Source of the DNA: Albirhodobacter sp048262715 | Lineage (GTDB): Bacteria; Pseudomonadota; Alphaproteobacteria; Rhodobacterales; Rhodobacteraceae | Assembly (NCBI GenBank): GCA_048262715.1 | Contig: JBLXEV010000004.1 | Span: 248,001 to 312,000 of the forward strand | Length of the DNA: 64,000 nucleotides | Direction: 5' to 3' | In this document: piece after piece, positions 8,661 through 16,422 of the stretch | Position numbering within the stretch: position 1 is the first letter of the stretch | How the letters are laid out: each line of letters opens with the position of its first letter | Notes under the pieces: model-generated | The model's database searches: none | The model's input: only the letters and a program-made list of their open reading frames with translations | What the model was told of the DNA's origin: nothing | Position numbers and translations under genes: made by a program

Positions 8661-8681
8661 TCAAATATCCCCGCCGGAGGC
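8661..8681. repeat. 21-bp dispersed repeat, copy 1
   Basis: The 21 bases here are the exact reverse complement of 31449-31469 (core CCGGCGGGGATATTTG in the other orientation). Both copies are intergenic: this one between pheT and mscL, the other between bolA and purL. The motif looks like part of a short dispersed intergenic element. Confidence 0.75.
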
Positions 8682-8779
8682 TCTGTTTTAGATGCAGAAA
8701 TTCCAAGGTGATCCGCTAGTGCAACCATGCTAGAATCAAGGCTAATCGGGTATATCCGATGTGTATTATGGGGCAGGCT

Positions 8780-9196
8780 ATGCTGAAAGAATTCAAAAGC
8801 TTCATTGCCAAAGGCAATGTCATGGATCTCGCTGTCGGGATCATTATCGGCGCGGCGTTTACCGCGATTGTTGGCTCTTTGGTGTCCGATCTGATCAACC
8901 CGATCATTGGTCTGATCGTTGGCGGCGTTGATTTTACCAATATGTATGTTGTTCTCTCTGGCACGGTGCCTGAGGGTGCGAGCCTTGAGGCCGCACGCGA
9001 GGCGGGGGCCGCGGTCTTCGCCTACGGGGCGTTCATCACCGCCGTGATCAACTTCCTGATCATTGCGTTTGTGGTCTTCATGCTGGTCAAAGCGGTGAAG
9101 AAAATCCAAGCAGAAAAACCTGCGGAGCCTGCGGCGCCGAAGGGCCCGTCAGAGTTGGATGTCCTGTTGGAAATCCGCGACGCGCTGAAGAAGTAA
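8780..9196 (+). CDS. mscL: Large-conductance mechanosensitive channel MscL
   Basis: A 138-residue MscL that opens under membrane tension during osmotic downshock. It starts MLKEFKSFIAKGNVMDLAVGIIIGAAF, the conserved amphipathic N-terminal helix and first membrane helix (about 15-40). The periplasmic loop follows, then the second membrane helix (about 80-105, FITAVINFLIIAFVVFMLVK) and a C-terminal helical bundle (ELDVLLEIRDALKK). The frame is open to 8759, but ATG 8780 gives the standard N terminus and has GGGGCAGG upstream. Confidence 0.95.
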   Translation: MLKEFKSFIAKGNVMDLAVGIIIGAAFTAIVGSLVSDLINPIIGLIVGGVDFTNMYVVLSGTVPEGASLEAAREAGAAVFAYGAFITAVINFLIIAFVVFMLVKAVKKIQAEKPAEPAAPKGPSELDVLLEIRDALKK

Positions 9197-9218
9197 GCCA
9201 ATCAGACTGGCGATCTTG

Positions 9219-9249
9219 AAGGGTCCGGCCAAGTGGTCGGACCCTTTTT
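9219..9249 (+). terminator. Terminator after mscL
   Basis: Perfect arms AAGGGTCCG and CGGACCCTT with a 10-nt loop are followed by TTT, 23 bp after the mscL stop. It also separates mscL from the convergent ald. Confidence 0.85.
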
Positions 9250-9268
9250 ATGTGACGTCAGGCAGATG

Positions 9269-10381
9269 TCAGAGCGCGAGCGCCTGTTCCACGGAGATCA
9301 CGGGCAGGTTCTGGGCCTCGCCAACCGCTTTGTAAGTCAGATGGCCCGCGTGGCAATTCAGCCCTGCCGCGAGATGCGGATCGGCCTTGCAGGCTTCACG
9401 CCAGCCCTTGTTTGCAAGCGCAATGACGAAGGGCAGGGTGGCATTCCCGAGCGCTAGCGTCGAGGTGCGCGCCACAGCCCCCGGCATATTGGCGACGCAG
9501 TAATGCACGATCCCATCCACCTCATAGATCGGGTCTTGGTGGGTGGTGGCGTGCGAGGTCTCGAAACAGCCGCCTTGGTCGATGGCGACATCCACCAGAA
9601 CCGCGCCGGGTTTCATCGTGGCGAGCATCGCGCGGGTGACGAGCTTGGGCGCGGCGGCACCGGGGATCAGCACCGCACCGACGACGATATCGGCCTCGGC
9701 AACGAGCTCTTCTGTCAGGGCTTTGGAGGCATATCCGGTACGGAAATCGCGCCCGAACTGATCATCAAGCTGGCGCAGGCGGGGCAGGGAGCGATCAAGC
9801 ACCGTAACCTCAGCCCCCATGCCCGCCGCGACACGGGCGGCGTGGGTGCCAACAACGCCGCCGCCGATGACTAGCACGCGGGCGGGCAACACGCCCGGAA
9901 CGCCGCCCATCAGCACCCCGCGCCCGCCATTGGCCTTTTGCAGGGCCCATGCGCCGACCTGCGGCGCGAGCTTACCCGCGACTTCCGACATCGGCGCGAG
10001 CAGCGGCAGCCCGCCTGTGCGGTCGGTCACCGTTTCATAGGCGATACAGGTCGCTTTCGAGGCCAGCAGATCCTGCGTCTGTGGCGCGTCGGGGGCGAGA
10101 TGGAGGTAGGTGAACAGAAGTTGCCCTTCGCGCAGGCGTTTGCGCTCAACGGCTTGGGGCTCTTTGACTTTGACGATCATGTCAGCGGCCCAGACGCTGT
10201 CCAGGTCGGTGATGTCTGCACCAGCGGCGATGTAATCCGCATCCGCAAAGCCAGCGCCCAGTCCGGCACCTGCCTCGATCAGGACGCGGTGGCCATGGGC
10301 TGACGCCTCTGCACAGGCAGCAGGCGTCAGCCCGACACGGAATTCTTGGGGTTTGATTTCCTTCGGGCAACCGATGATCAT
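9269..10381 (-). CDS. ald: Alanine dehydrogenase
   Basis: A 370-residue NAD-dependent L-alanine dehydrogenase, which interconverts alanine and pyruvate plus ammonium. The start MIIGCPKEIKPQEFRVGLTP is diagnostic. The catalytic lysine and histidine of the family correspond to Lys73 (in KVKEPQ) and His94 (in YLHLAPD), and the Rossmann motif VIGGGVVGTHAA lies near residue 170. ATG at 10381 follows a strong AGGGAGGATAAA sequence, so the longer open frame to 10786 is rejected. It is divergent from an Lrp/AsnC regulator that probably controls it. Confidence 0.97.
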   Translation of the reverse strand: MIIGCPKEIKPQEFRVGLTPAACAEASAHGHRVLIEAGAGLGAGFADADYIAAGADITDLDSVWAADMIVKVKEPQAVERKRLREGQLLFTYLHLAPDAPQTQDLLASKATCIAYETVTDRTGGLPLLAPMSEVAGKLAPQVGAWALQKANGGRGVLMGGVPGVLPARVLVIGGGVVGTHAARVAAGMGAEVTVLDRSLPRLRQLDDQFGRDFRTGYASKALTEELVAEADIVVGAVLIPGAAAPKLVTRAMLATMKPGAVLVDVAIDQGGCFETSHATTHQDPIYEVDGIVHYCVANMPGAVARTSTLALGNATLPFVIALANKGWREACKADPHLAAGLNCHAGHLTYKAVGEAQNLPVISVEQALAL

Positions 10382-10395
10382 TTTATCCTCCCTGA

Positions 10396-10488
10396 GTTTA
10401 TCCCTCAACGATGCGCCTGTTTTCGGGGAAAAGCTTTGAATTCTCGTGTGGATATGGCGCGTGTTTTCGGAGTATTCTGCGGATAAAC
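10396..10488. promoter_or_regulatory. ald / Lrp-regulator divergent control region
   Basis: The 136-bp region between ald and the Lrp-type gene contains inverted 8-mers GTTTATCC (10396-10403) and GGATAAAC (10481-10488) and a dyad TTTTC-GGG-GAAAA (10420-10432). Lrp-family regulators bind several sites across such regions, so these are candidate operators. Confidence 0.4.
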
Positions 10489-10517
10489 GCCCTCTTTTCG
10501 AAGAAAGTTGCACGATT

Positions 10518-10976
10518 ATGGAATTGGACGCTACAGATCGTCGAATATTGATGGTGCTGCAACGCGAAGGTCGCGTGACCAATGCGGAATTGGCGGAGCG
10601 GGTCAATCTGTCCGCTTCCGCCTGCCACCGCCGCGTGCAGCGGCTGGAAGAGGGCGGGGTGATCCGCGACTTCGTGGCGCTGCTGGATGCGAAAGCGGTC
10701 AAGCGTGCGATGGTGGTGTTTGTGGAGATCACGCTGTCTGCGCAAACCGATGATGTGCTGGATGCATTCGAGCGCGAAGTGCGCAAGATCGATGATGTGC
10801 TCGAATGCCATTTGATGACCGGACAGGCGGATTACATCCTCAAAGTCGTGGCGGAGGATACCGAGGATTTTGCGCGGATCCATCGCCATAAGCTTGCGCG
10901 GCTTCCTGGGGTGGCCCAGATGCAATCGAGCCTCGCGCTGCGCACGGTATTCAAAACGACGGCGCTGCCTGTTTAA
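10518..10976 (+). CDS. Lrp/AsnC family regulator, probable AldR
   Basis: A 152-residue Lrp/AsnC regulator. Residues 1-60 form the winged helix-turn-helix (MELDATDRRILMVLQREGRVTNAELAERVNLS) and the rest the RAM effector-binding domain (about 70-140, with VFVEITL and CHLMTGQADYILKV). ATG 10518 gives the usual MELDATD start, and the in-frame extension to 10446 lacks homology. It is transcribed divergently from ald. Lrp-type proteins next to ald commonly activate it with alanine as effector, which is the likely role here. Confidence 0.9.
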   Translation: MELDATDRRILMVLQREGRVTNAELAERVNLSASACHRRVQRLEEGGVIRDFVALLDAKAVKRAMVVFVEITLSAQTDDVLDAFEREVRKIDDVLECHLMTGQADYILKVVAEDTEDFARIHRHKLARLPGVAQMQSSLALRTVFKTTALPV

Positions 10977-10998
10977 GGCGGCGTGTTCTTCTGGCGCG

Positions 10999-12447
10999 TT
11001 ATTCGCGCCAGAACCGTGGCAGCAAGATCACGAGGATCGCCAGCAAGCCGAGCCGCCCGAGCAGCATGTCAAACGTCATCACCCATGTCGCGACATCGTT
11101 GAAATCAATCATCGTCCCTGTTCGATCCACCATTGGGCCGATCCCGTAGCCAACATTGCCGATCGACGTCCACACCGCGAAGAGGGCGGAGGTGAAATCC
11201 ACCCCTGTCATCGAGATGATCTCGGCGGAGATGCCGGAGATCAGCACATATCCGGTGAAATAGATCATCAGCGGGTGCATGACCTCTTCGGTCAACGGCT
11301 TGCCATCGTAGCGCGGCACCACGAAGCGATGCGGGGCGTGGAGGCGGAGCATCGAGGCCTTTAGTGCGGCGCCAAACATCTGCCAACGGAAGACGGAAAT
11401 CGCACCGGAGGAGGATCCGGTGCAGCCGCCGATCATCCCCACCGCGAAGGCCATCATCAACGGGAACGCCCCCCATGCGACGAGCGGCGCGGAGCCAAAC
11501 CCCGTGCCGGTGAGCAGCGAGGCATAGGTGAACATCGTCTCGCGTAGGATTTGCTCGCTTGGATCATCCGAGGCCATCATCCGCCACGCAATCACCACGG
11601 CGACGGCGATGAGATACCACGTGATATAGGCCCTGACCTGAGGATCTTGCAGGAACGGGTGCGCATTGCCGCGCATGAGTTGCACAAAGCGGATGAACGG
11701 CAGGCCGGACATCAACATGAACAATGTGCCTGCGTATTCAGCGGCGCCTTTGAAGGAGCCGAAGCTGGAATCGGAGGTCGAGAAACCGCCTGTCGAGATC
11801 GTCGCGAAGGCGTGCAGCAGGGCCTCGAAAACGGTCATCCCGCACATCGCATAGACGGCGGCAAAGAGCAGGGTCAGAAGAACATAGACCTGTAGCAGCG
11901 CGCGTGAAATATCGCCCGCGCGGGGCAGGATCTTCCCGAAAGTGTCAAACCCTTCTGCGCGAAACATCTGCATCCCGCCGACCCGCATGATCGGCAGGAA
12001 AATCATCGCGATGATCACGATCCCCAGCCCGCCCATCCAATTGAGCATCGCGCGCCACAACAATAGCCCTCGGGGGGCGCTATCCAATCCGGTGATCACC
12101 GTCGATCCGGTGGTGGTGAGCCCCGAGGCCGCTTCAAAGAACGCATCCGTGAAGGACAGGTTCGGGGTCGCGAGGATGAAGGGCAGCGCCCCGAAGGCGG
12201 GGATCACGAACCAGACGCCTGCGGTGAGCAACCATGCCTCGCGCAGGCCGAGGATGCCGCGCTCGGGGGAGTAAGTCGCAATGGCAATGAGGCTCGCGGA
12301 CAAAATTGTGATCGTCGCGGCCTCGAACATCCCATGCCAGTTGGGATCGTTCTGCCAGAGGTCCAGCATCATCGGAATCACCATCGTCGCGCCAAGCGCG
12401 GCGGCGATCAGGCCGAGAAGATGGATAACGGGGCGAATATCGGGCAT
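10999..12447 (-). CDS. trkH: TrkH-family potassium uptake protein
   Basis: A 482-residue polytopic membrane protein of the TrkH/KtrB family, the pore subunit of Trk-type K+ uptake. It has repeated membrane-pore-membrane units; selectivity-filter-like segments include ASGLTTTGSTVITG (about 107-120), FATISTGGFSTSD (about 213-225) and LLTGTGFGSAP (about 310-320), each with the key filter glycine. Such channels need a cytosolic NAD-binding TrkA subunit, which is not encoded nearby. The gene is convergent with the Lrp regulator. Confidence 0.93.
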   Translation of the reverse strand: MPDIRPVIHLLGLIAAALGATMVIPMMLDLWQNDPNWHGMFEAATITILSASLIAIATYSPERGILGLREAWLLTAGVWFVIPAFGALPFILATPNLSFTDAFFEAASGLTTTGSTVITGLDSAPRGLLLWRAMLNWMGGLGIVIIAMIFLPIMRVGGMQMFRAEGFDTFGKILPRAGDISRALLQVYVLLTLLFAAVYAMCGMTVFEALLHAFATISTGGFSTSDSSFGSFKGAAEYAGTLFMLMSGLPFIRFVQLMRGNAHPFLQDPQVRAYITWYLIAVAVVIAWRMMASDDPSEQILRETMFTYASLLTGTGFGSAPLVAWGAFPLMMAFAVGMIGGCTGSSSGAISVFRWQMFGAALKASMLRLHAPHRFVVPRYDGKPLTEEVMHPLMIYFTGYVLISGISAEIISMTGVDFTSALFAVWTSIGNVGYGIGPMVDRTGTMIDFNDVATWVMTFDMLLGRLGLLAILVILLPRFWRE

Positions 12448-12475
12448 GGCGTGCTGCTATACGCGGGGAGGGGAT

Positions 12476-12507
12476 GAAAAACCCCCGATGGCGTGGCCTC
12501 GGGGGTT
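12476..12507 (-). terminator. Terminator after rpsU
   Basis: Arms AACCCCCGA and TCGGGGGTT. On the - strand the hairpin is followed by TTTTT. It lies 36 bp beyond the rpsU stop. Confidence 0.85.
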
Positions 12508-12543
12508 GATCGGTGCGGGTAAACCCGCCAGCTTCACAGGGCC

Positions 12544-12750
12544 TTAGAGACCGCCTTCACGCTGTGCTTTCTTCCGGGCCAATTTACGGGCACGGCGAAC
12601 AGCTTCGGCTTTCTCACGGGCTTTCTTCACGGACGGCTTCTCGAAATGTTGCTTAAGCTTCATTTCACGGAATACGCCTTCACGCTGAAGTTTTTTCTTC
12701 AGTGCACGAAGAGCCTGTTCGACGTTATTGTCGCGAACGCTGACCTGCAT
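12544..12750 (-). CDS. rpsU: 30S ribosomal protein S21
   Basis: A 68-residue S21 with the diagnostic start MQVSVRDNNVEQALRALKKK, the REMKLKQHFEKPS centre and a very basic tail. S21 joins the 30S subunit late and helps initiation. The Shine-Dalgarno GGAAGG is about 14 nt from the ATG, and an exact hairpin fills the gap (see the leader feature). It is transcribed divergently from the COQ9 gene and followed by a clear terminator. Confidence 0.98.
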   Translation of the reverse strand: MQVSVRDNNVEQALRALKKKLQREGVFREMKLKQHFEKPSVKKAREKAEAVRRARKLARKKAQREGGL

Positions 12751-12769
12751 GTGGTTGTCACCACCTTCC
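12751..12769 (-). promoter_or_regulatory. rpsU leader: hairpin between Shine-Dalgarno and start codon
   Basis: The + strand reads GTGGT-TGTC-ACCAC directly upstream of the rpsU ATG, followed by the complement of GGAAGG. In the mRNA a 5-bp hairpin would sit between the Shine-Dalgarno and the AUG and bring them to usable spacing when folded. Confidence 0.45.
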
Positions 12770-12846
12770 TAAGTTTGAGTTGCGTCAGATTGCAGGAAGC
12801 GGCCATATAGCAGGGCATAAAACTTTTGTCCACTGGGAGTCTGACG

Positions 12847-13533
12847 ATGGAAACACAGCGCAATTCGCGGTTTACGGTCGAGACGGGAGTGGAGGATCTC
12901 TTGGCAGCGATCCTGCCGCATGTCCCGTTCGATGGCTGGTCCGAGCCTGCTTTCAAAGCCGCTGTTGAGGATCTGGGCGTGGAGATGCCGCTGGCGCGGG
13001 TGATCTGCCCGCGCGGGGCGGTGGATCTGGCGGTGGCCTATCACCGCGCGGGGGATCGCGCGATGGAGGCGGCCTTGGCGGCGTCCGATATGAGCGCGTT
13101 GAAATTTCGCGAGAAAGTGACGCTGGCGGTCCGGCTGCGGCTGGTCTCGGCGGATCCGGAATTGGTCCGGCGCGGCGCATCGTTGTTTGCCTTGCCGCAA
13201 AACGCGGGCACGGGCGGCAAACTGATCTGGGGCACGGCAGATGCGATCTGGACAGCGCTGGGGGATACCTCGGAGGACTATAATTGGCACACCAAGCGGA
13301 TGACGCTCTCTGCTGTCTATAGCTCGGTTGTGCTCTATTGGATGGGCGATGAGAGCGAAGGGAAGGCCGAGACTTGGGCTTTTCTGGATCGCCGGATCGA
13401 GGATGTGATGCGCTTTGAGAAGGTCAAAGGCGGGGTTTTGAAGCTGCCGTTTGTGCCACAGATTCTGGCGCGGCTGAACAAGCCTGCACCACGGGATCTG
13501 CCCGGGGAAATCAAGCCGAGGTCGACCCAATGA
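12847..13533 (+). CDS. COQ9 family ubiquinone biosynthesis protein
   Basis: A 228-residue COQ9 family protein. COQ9 is a lipid-binding, TetR-fold protein that presents ubiquinone intermediates to COQ7-type hydroxylases. The sequence has the family's helical pattern and the conserved C-terminal part (TKRMTLSAVYSSVVLYWMGDES, then WAFLDRRIEDVMRFEKVK). I chose ATG 12847, eight bases after GGGAG. An upstream TTG at 12826 is in frame but unsupported. The stop overlaps the ATG of the following oxidoreductase (ATGA), so the two are translationally coupled. Confidence 0.88.
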   Translation: METQRNSRFTVETGVEDLLAAILPHVPFDGWSEPAFKAAVEDLGVEMPLARVICPRGAVDLAVAYHRAGDRAMEAALAASDMSALKFREKVTLAVRLRLVSADPELVRRGASLFALPQNAGTGGKLIWGTADAIWTALGDTSEDYNWHTKRMTLSAVYSSVVLYWMGDESEGKAETWAFLDRRIEDVMRFEKVKGGVLKLPFVPQILARLNKPAPRDLPGEIKPRSTQ

Positions 13534-14498
13534 AGGCGATTGAGATCACCAAAGCAGGCGGGCCGGAGGTTCTGGCACTGGTAGATGTTGCGCGGCCAGA
13601 GCCGAAAGCGGGAGAGATCCTGATCGAGGTGCATTATGCTGGGGTGAACCGCCCCGATTGCTTGCAGCGCGCAGGGCTTTACAACCCGCCCGCAGACGCC
13701 TCGCCCCTGCCGGGGCTAGAAGTCTCCGGCGTGATTGCGGCACTGGGCGCGGGCGTCTCCGGCTGGGCGGTAGGCGATGCGGTTTGCGCGCTTGTTGCGG
13801 GCGGGGGCTATGCCCAATACGTCACCTGCCGCGCCGATCACGCGCTGCCTGTGCCCGAAGGGATGAGCTTGCGCGAGGCGGCCTGCTTGCCCGAGACGTG
13901 CTATACGGTGTGGTCGAATGTGGTCATGCGCGGCGGGCTGACGGCGGGCGAGCGGTTCTTGGTCCATGGCGGCTCGTCCGGTATCGGGACGACCGCGATT
14001 CAGATCGCGACGGCTCTCGGGGCGGAGGTCTTCGCCACGGCGGGATCGGCGGAGAAAATCGCAGCTGTCGAGGCGCTCGGCGCGCGCGGGATCAATTACC
14101 GCGAGGCGGATTTCGTCGAGGTTTTAAAGGCCGCAGGCGGCGCGAACCTTGTGCTCGATATGGTCGGGGGCAGCTATATCGCGCGCAATCTCAAGGCGAT
14201 GGCCGAGGATGCGCGTTTGGTCTTCATTGCGTTTCTTGAGGGGCCGAAGGCCGAGATCAACTTTGCGCAGGTGATGATGCGTCGGTTGACGATCACCGGA
14301 TCGACGTTGCGCCCGCAATCGGATGCGGCGAAGGCGAAGATCGCGGCGGAGCTGCGCGCGCATGTCTGGCCGATGGTAGCCTCTGGTGCATTGCGGCCTG
14401 TGATGGATCAGGAGTTTGCGCTGGAAGATGCGGCGCAGGCCCATGCGCGGATGGAGACCAGTGCGCATATCGGCAAAATCGTGCTGCGGGTGCGGTGA
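13530..14498 (+). CDS. NAD(P)H quinone oxidoreductase (zinc-less MDR, PIG3-like)
   Basis: A 322-residue medium-chain dehydrogenase/reductase of the quinone oxidoreductase branch. It has the GroES-like N-terminal fold with HYAGVNRPDCLQRAGLY, lacks zinc ligands, and carries the nucleotide-binding motif VHGGSSGIGTTAIQIA (about 148-163). Members reduce quinones with NAD(P)H. The ATG overlaps the COQ9 stop, which suggests a quinone-related role, although the physiological substrate cannot be read from the sequence. Confidence 0.88.
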   Translation: MKAIEITKAGGPEVLALVDVARPEPKAGEILIEVHYAGVNRPDCLQRAGLYNPPADASPLPGLEVSGVIAALGAGVSGWAVGDAVCALVAGGGYAQYVTCRADHALPVPEGMSLREAACLPETCYTVWSNVVMRGGLTAGERFLVHGGSSGIGTTAIQIATALGAEVFATAGSAEKIAAVEALGARGINYREADFVEVLKAAGGANLVLDMVGGSYIARNLKAMAEDARLVFIAFLEGPKAEINFAQVMMRRLTITGSTLRPQSDAAKAKIAAELRAHVWPMVASGALRPVMDQEFALEDAAQAHARMETSAHIGKIVLRVR

Positions 14499-14659
14499 GG
14501 CGCTTTGACGCGGTGAGATGTTTACGCAAACGTCATAAGGTGCTGGCATAAACGGCCTAAGCCTGTGCGAGGCTGCGCTGGTTAGACTATGTGAGAATGT
14601 CTTCGCGAAAACGTGTCTGGCGGGGGTGGGCCCCGAGGGCATTGCCCGTCTTGAACGGG

Positions 14660-14687
14660 AAACGGCGCGCCTTCGGGCGCGTCGTTT
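14660..14687. terminator. Hairpin between the oxidoreductase and RNase T2 genes
   Basis: AAACGGCGCGCC and GGCGCGTCGTTT form a 12-bp stem with one G-T pair around a TTCG loop. It lies 3 bp past the end of the leftward RNase T2 gene and could serve either direction. Confidence 0.6.
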
Positions 14688-14690
14688 GGT

Positions 14691-15374
14691 TTAGCGCACC
14701 CCGTCCATCAGCGCATTTTTCATTCGGCAATCGCGCGCCACATCTGCGCCGCAAACGCGCGGCGTGAGGTCCTTGGTGAGGCAGATGCGGACTTCTTGGA
14801 TCCGGCCTTGATCACAGGTCACGGTGACCATATCGGGGGTCATCTCGGGGTTCGCTTCAAGGAAGGCCTCCTCAACCACCGAGGCGGGAAGTCTGACGTC
14901 TCGGGTCAGGTTCGCGAAGACCTCGGGGATCGCGACCGAGGCATAGGCTTTGCGCATCGCGCCGTAATAGTCTGTGGCGGGCAGGCCCGCACAACGGCCA
15001 TGCTTTTTCCATTGATACCAAGCGGTTCCGTCCGATCCCATGATGTCTTCCATGGCGGCGGATTGGGCGCGGGAGGGATCGCGCTGCGGCGTGCGGCAAT
15101 AGCTTGGGTAGCCGCGCTCGTATTGCGGCCAAAGCCCGTGCAAAACGAAGGAAAACGCCTCGCGCGGATCGCATTGCGGATCATTGCGCGCATCGCCTGT
15201 CAACGCGCACCAAGTCGGCGACCATGACAGCGCCATCACGTAATAATCGAAATCGCCCGCGCGTTCATTTTCGGCTTGGGCGGGGGAGGTCGGGGCGAGA
15301 ACGAGAAGGCAGCAGAGCACAGAGGCGAGCACACGCGCCGCTGTGCCCCCGAGACTGGCGCAAATTTGACGCAT
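14691..15374 (-). CDS. Secreted ribonuclease T2
   Basis: A 227-residue RNase T2 family endoribonuclease. A signal peptide spans about residues 1-35 (hydrophobic core, PAQA cleavage-type site). The two catalytic signatures are visible: CAS1 as HGLWPQ at 79-84 and CAS2 as WKKHGRC ending at 128, with active-site histidines 79 and 125. These enzymes cleave single-stranded RNA through cyclic phosphates in the periplasm or outside. ATG 15374 begins the signal peptide. The open frame continues to 16190 only as antisense of trcR and is not coding. Confidence 0.93.
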   Translation of the reverse strand: MRQICASLGGTAARVLASVLCCLLVLAPTSPAQAENERAGDFDYYVMALSWSPTWCALTGDARNDPQCDPREAFSFVLHGLWPQYERGYPSYCRTPQRDPSRAQSAAMEDIMGSDGTAWYQWKKHGRCAGLPATDYYGAMRKAYASVAIPEVFANLTRDVRLPASVVEEAFLEANPEMTPDMVTVTCDQGRIQEVRICLTKDLTPRVCGADVARDCRMKNALMDGVR

Positions 15375-15509
15375 TTTCTCTTTCCTCCCTTGAATATCGG
15401 GCGTATAAGGCACCCCAATTCCCCCTGAAAACAGGAATAGCGGCACGGGAAGCACCCAAGCCGCAGCCGTTTTTCTCGGCGTGGGAGAGATTTGTAAAGG
15501 AGAGATCCG

Positions 15510-16271
15510 ATGACGAAGCCGCTTATGGCGAAAGCCACTGCCGTTTGGCTCGTGGATAACACGACGTTGACGTTCAAGCAGATCGGGGATTTCTGCGGTT
15601 TGCACGAGCTTGAAGTGCAAGGGATTGCGGATGGCGATGTGGCTGTCGGCGTGAAAGGGTTTGATCCGGTTGCCTCCAACCAATTGGAAGCGGGCGCGAT
15701 CGAGAAAGCGGAAAAAGATCCGACGCTGAAACTGCGCCTCAAGAATAACCCTGCTGCGGCAGGCGAAGAAAAACGCCGCGGGCCGCGCTACACGCCGCTC
15801 TCGAAGCGTCAAGATCGCCCTGCGTCGATCCTGTGGCTGGTGAAATTCCACCCCGAGCTTGCCGATGCGCAAGTGGCGCGTCTGGTGGGCACCACCAAGC
15901 CGACGATCGCTGCGATCCGCGAGCGCACCCATTGGAACATCCAGAACATCACCCCGATTGATCCGGTCGCCCTCGGGCTGTGCCGCCAATCGGAGCTGGA
16001 TGCCGAAGTGCAAAAAGCTGCGAAGAAGAAGGCCGCTGAGGGTGGTCTGATGACCGATGACGAGCGCCGCAAGCTGGTTTCGACCGAGCAATCGCTTGGC
16101 ATGTCGGAAGAGCCGCGGATGCCTTCGGGGATTGCGGGTCTGGAGCACTTCACGCTGGGCAACAAGCCCGAGCCGAAAGAAGAAAAGCACAGCGAGGCGA
16201 AAGACTATTCCGATGCGGATAGCTTCTTCAGCCTGCCCGATGCGGATGAGGATGACGAAGACGACAACTAA
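15510..16271 (+). CDS. trcR: DUF1013 family cell-cycle regulator TrcR
   Basis: A 253-residue DUF1013 protein, annotated in alphaproteobacteria as cell cycle transcriptional regulator TrcR. It starts MTKPLMAKATAVWLVDNTTLTFKQ, contains a helix-turn-helix-like region near residues 15-45, a basic linker (KRRGPRYTPLSKRQ) and a second helical domain with LWLVKFHPELADAQVARLVGTTKPTI (about 110-137). The tail is strongly acidic (ending DEDDEDDN). ATG 15510 is preceded by AAAGGAGAG. A clear terminator follows. The exact regulatory targets are not visible here. Confidence 0.9.
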   Translation: MTKPLMAKATAVWLVDNTTLTFKQIGDFCGLHELEVQGIADGDVAVGVKGFDPVASNQLEAGAIEKAEKDPTLKLRLKNNPAAAGEEKRRGPRYTPLSKRQDRPASILWLVKFHPELADAQVARLVGTTKPTIAAIRERTHWNIQNITPIDPVALGLCRQSELDAEVQKAAKKKAAEGGLMTDDERRKLVSTEQSLGMSEEPRMPSGIAGLEHFTLGNKPEPKEEKHSEAKDYSDADSFFSLPDADEDDEDDN

Positions 16272-16312
16272 GAGCGCGCGGCCTCACGGGCCGTTGCCTG
16301 TCGTTTTGAAAT

Positions 16313-16343
16313 AAAAGGCCGCGCCCTCGGGTGCGGCCTTTTT
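16313..16343 (+). terminator. Terminator after trcR
   Basis: Perfect arms AAGGCCGC and GCGGCCTT, with AAAA before and TTTTT after. Confidence 0.85.
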
Positions 16344-16376
16344 GATGGCGGATGGTCTTGGGGCGTCGCGCAAGAG

Positions 16377-16398
16377 AAAAGGGAGGCCGAAGCCTCCC
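16377..16398 (-). terminator. Terminator after gabD
   Basis: GGGAGGC-cgaa-GCCTCCC preceded on the + strand by AAAA, so on the - strand the hairpin is followed by TTTTCTCTT. It lies 24 bp beyond the gabD stop. Confidence 0.8.
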
Positions 16399-16422
16399 TC
16401 CTACAGTGACCCTGTTGCGGGA

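Noticed and set aside
15375..16190. N-terminal extension of RNase T2 antisense to trcR
   Set aside because: The RNase has its own signal peptide starting at 15374; the upstream part is antisense to a clear gene.
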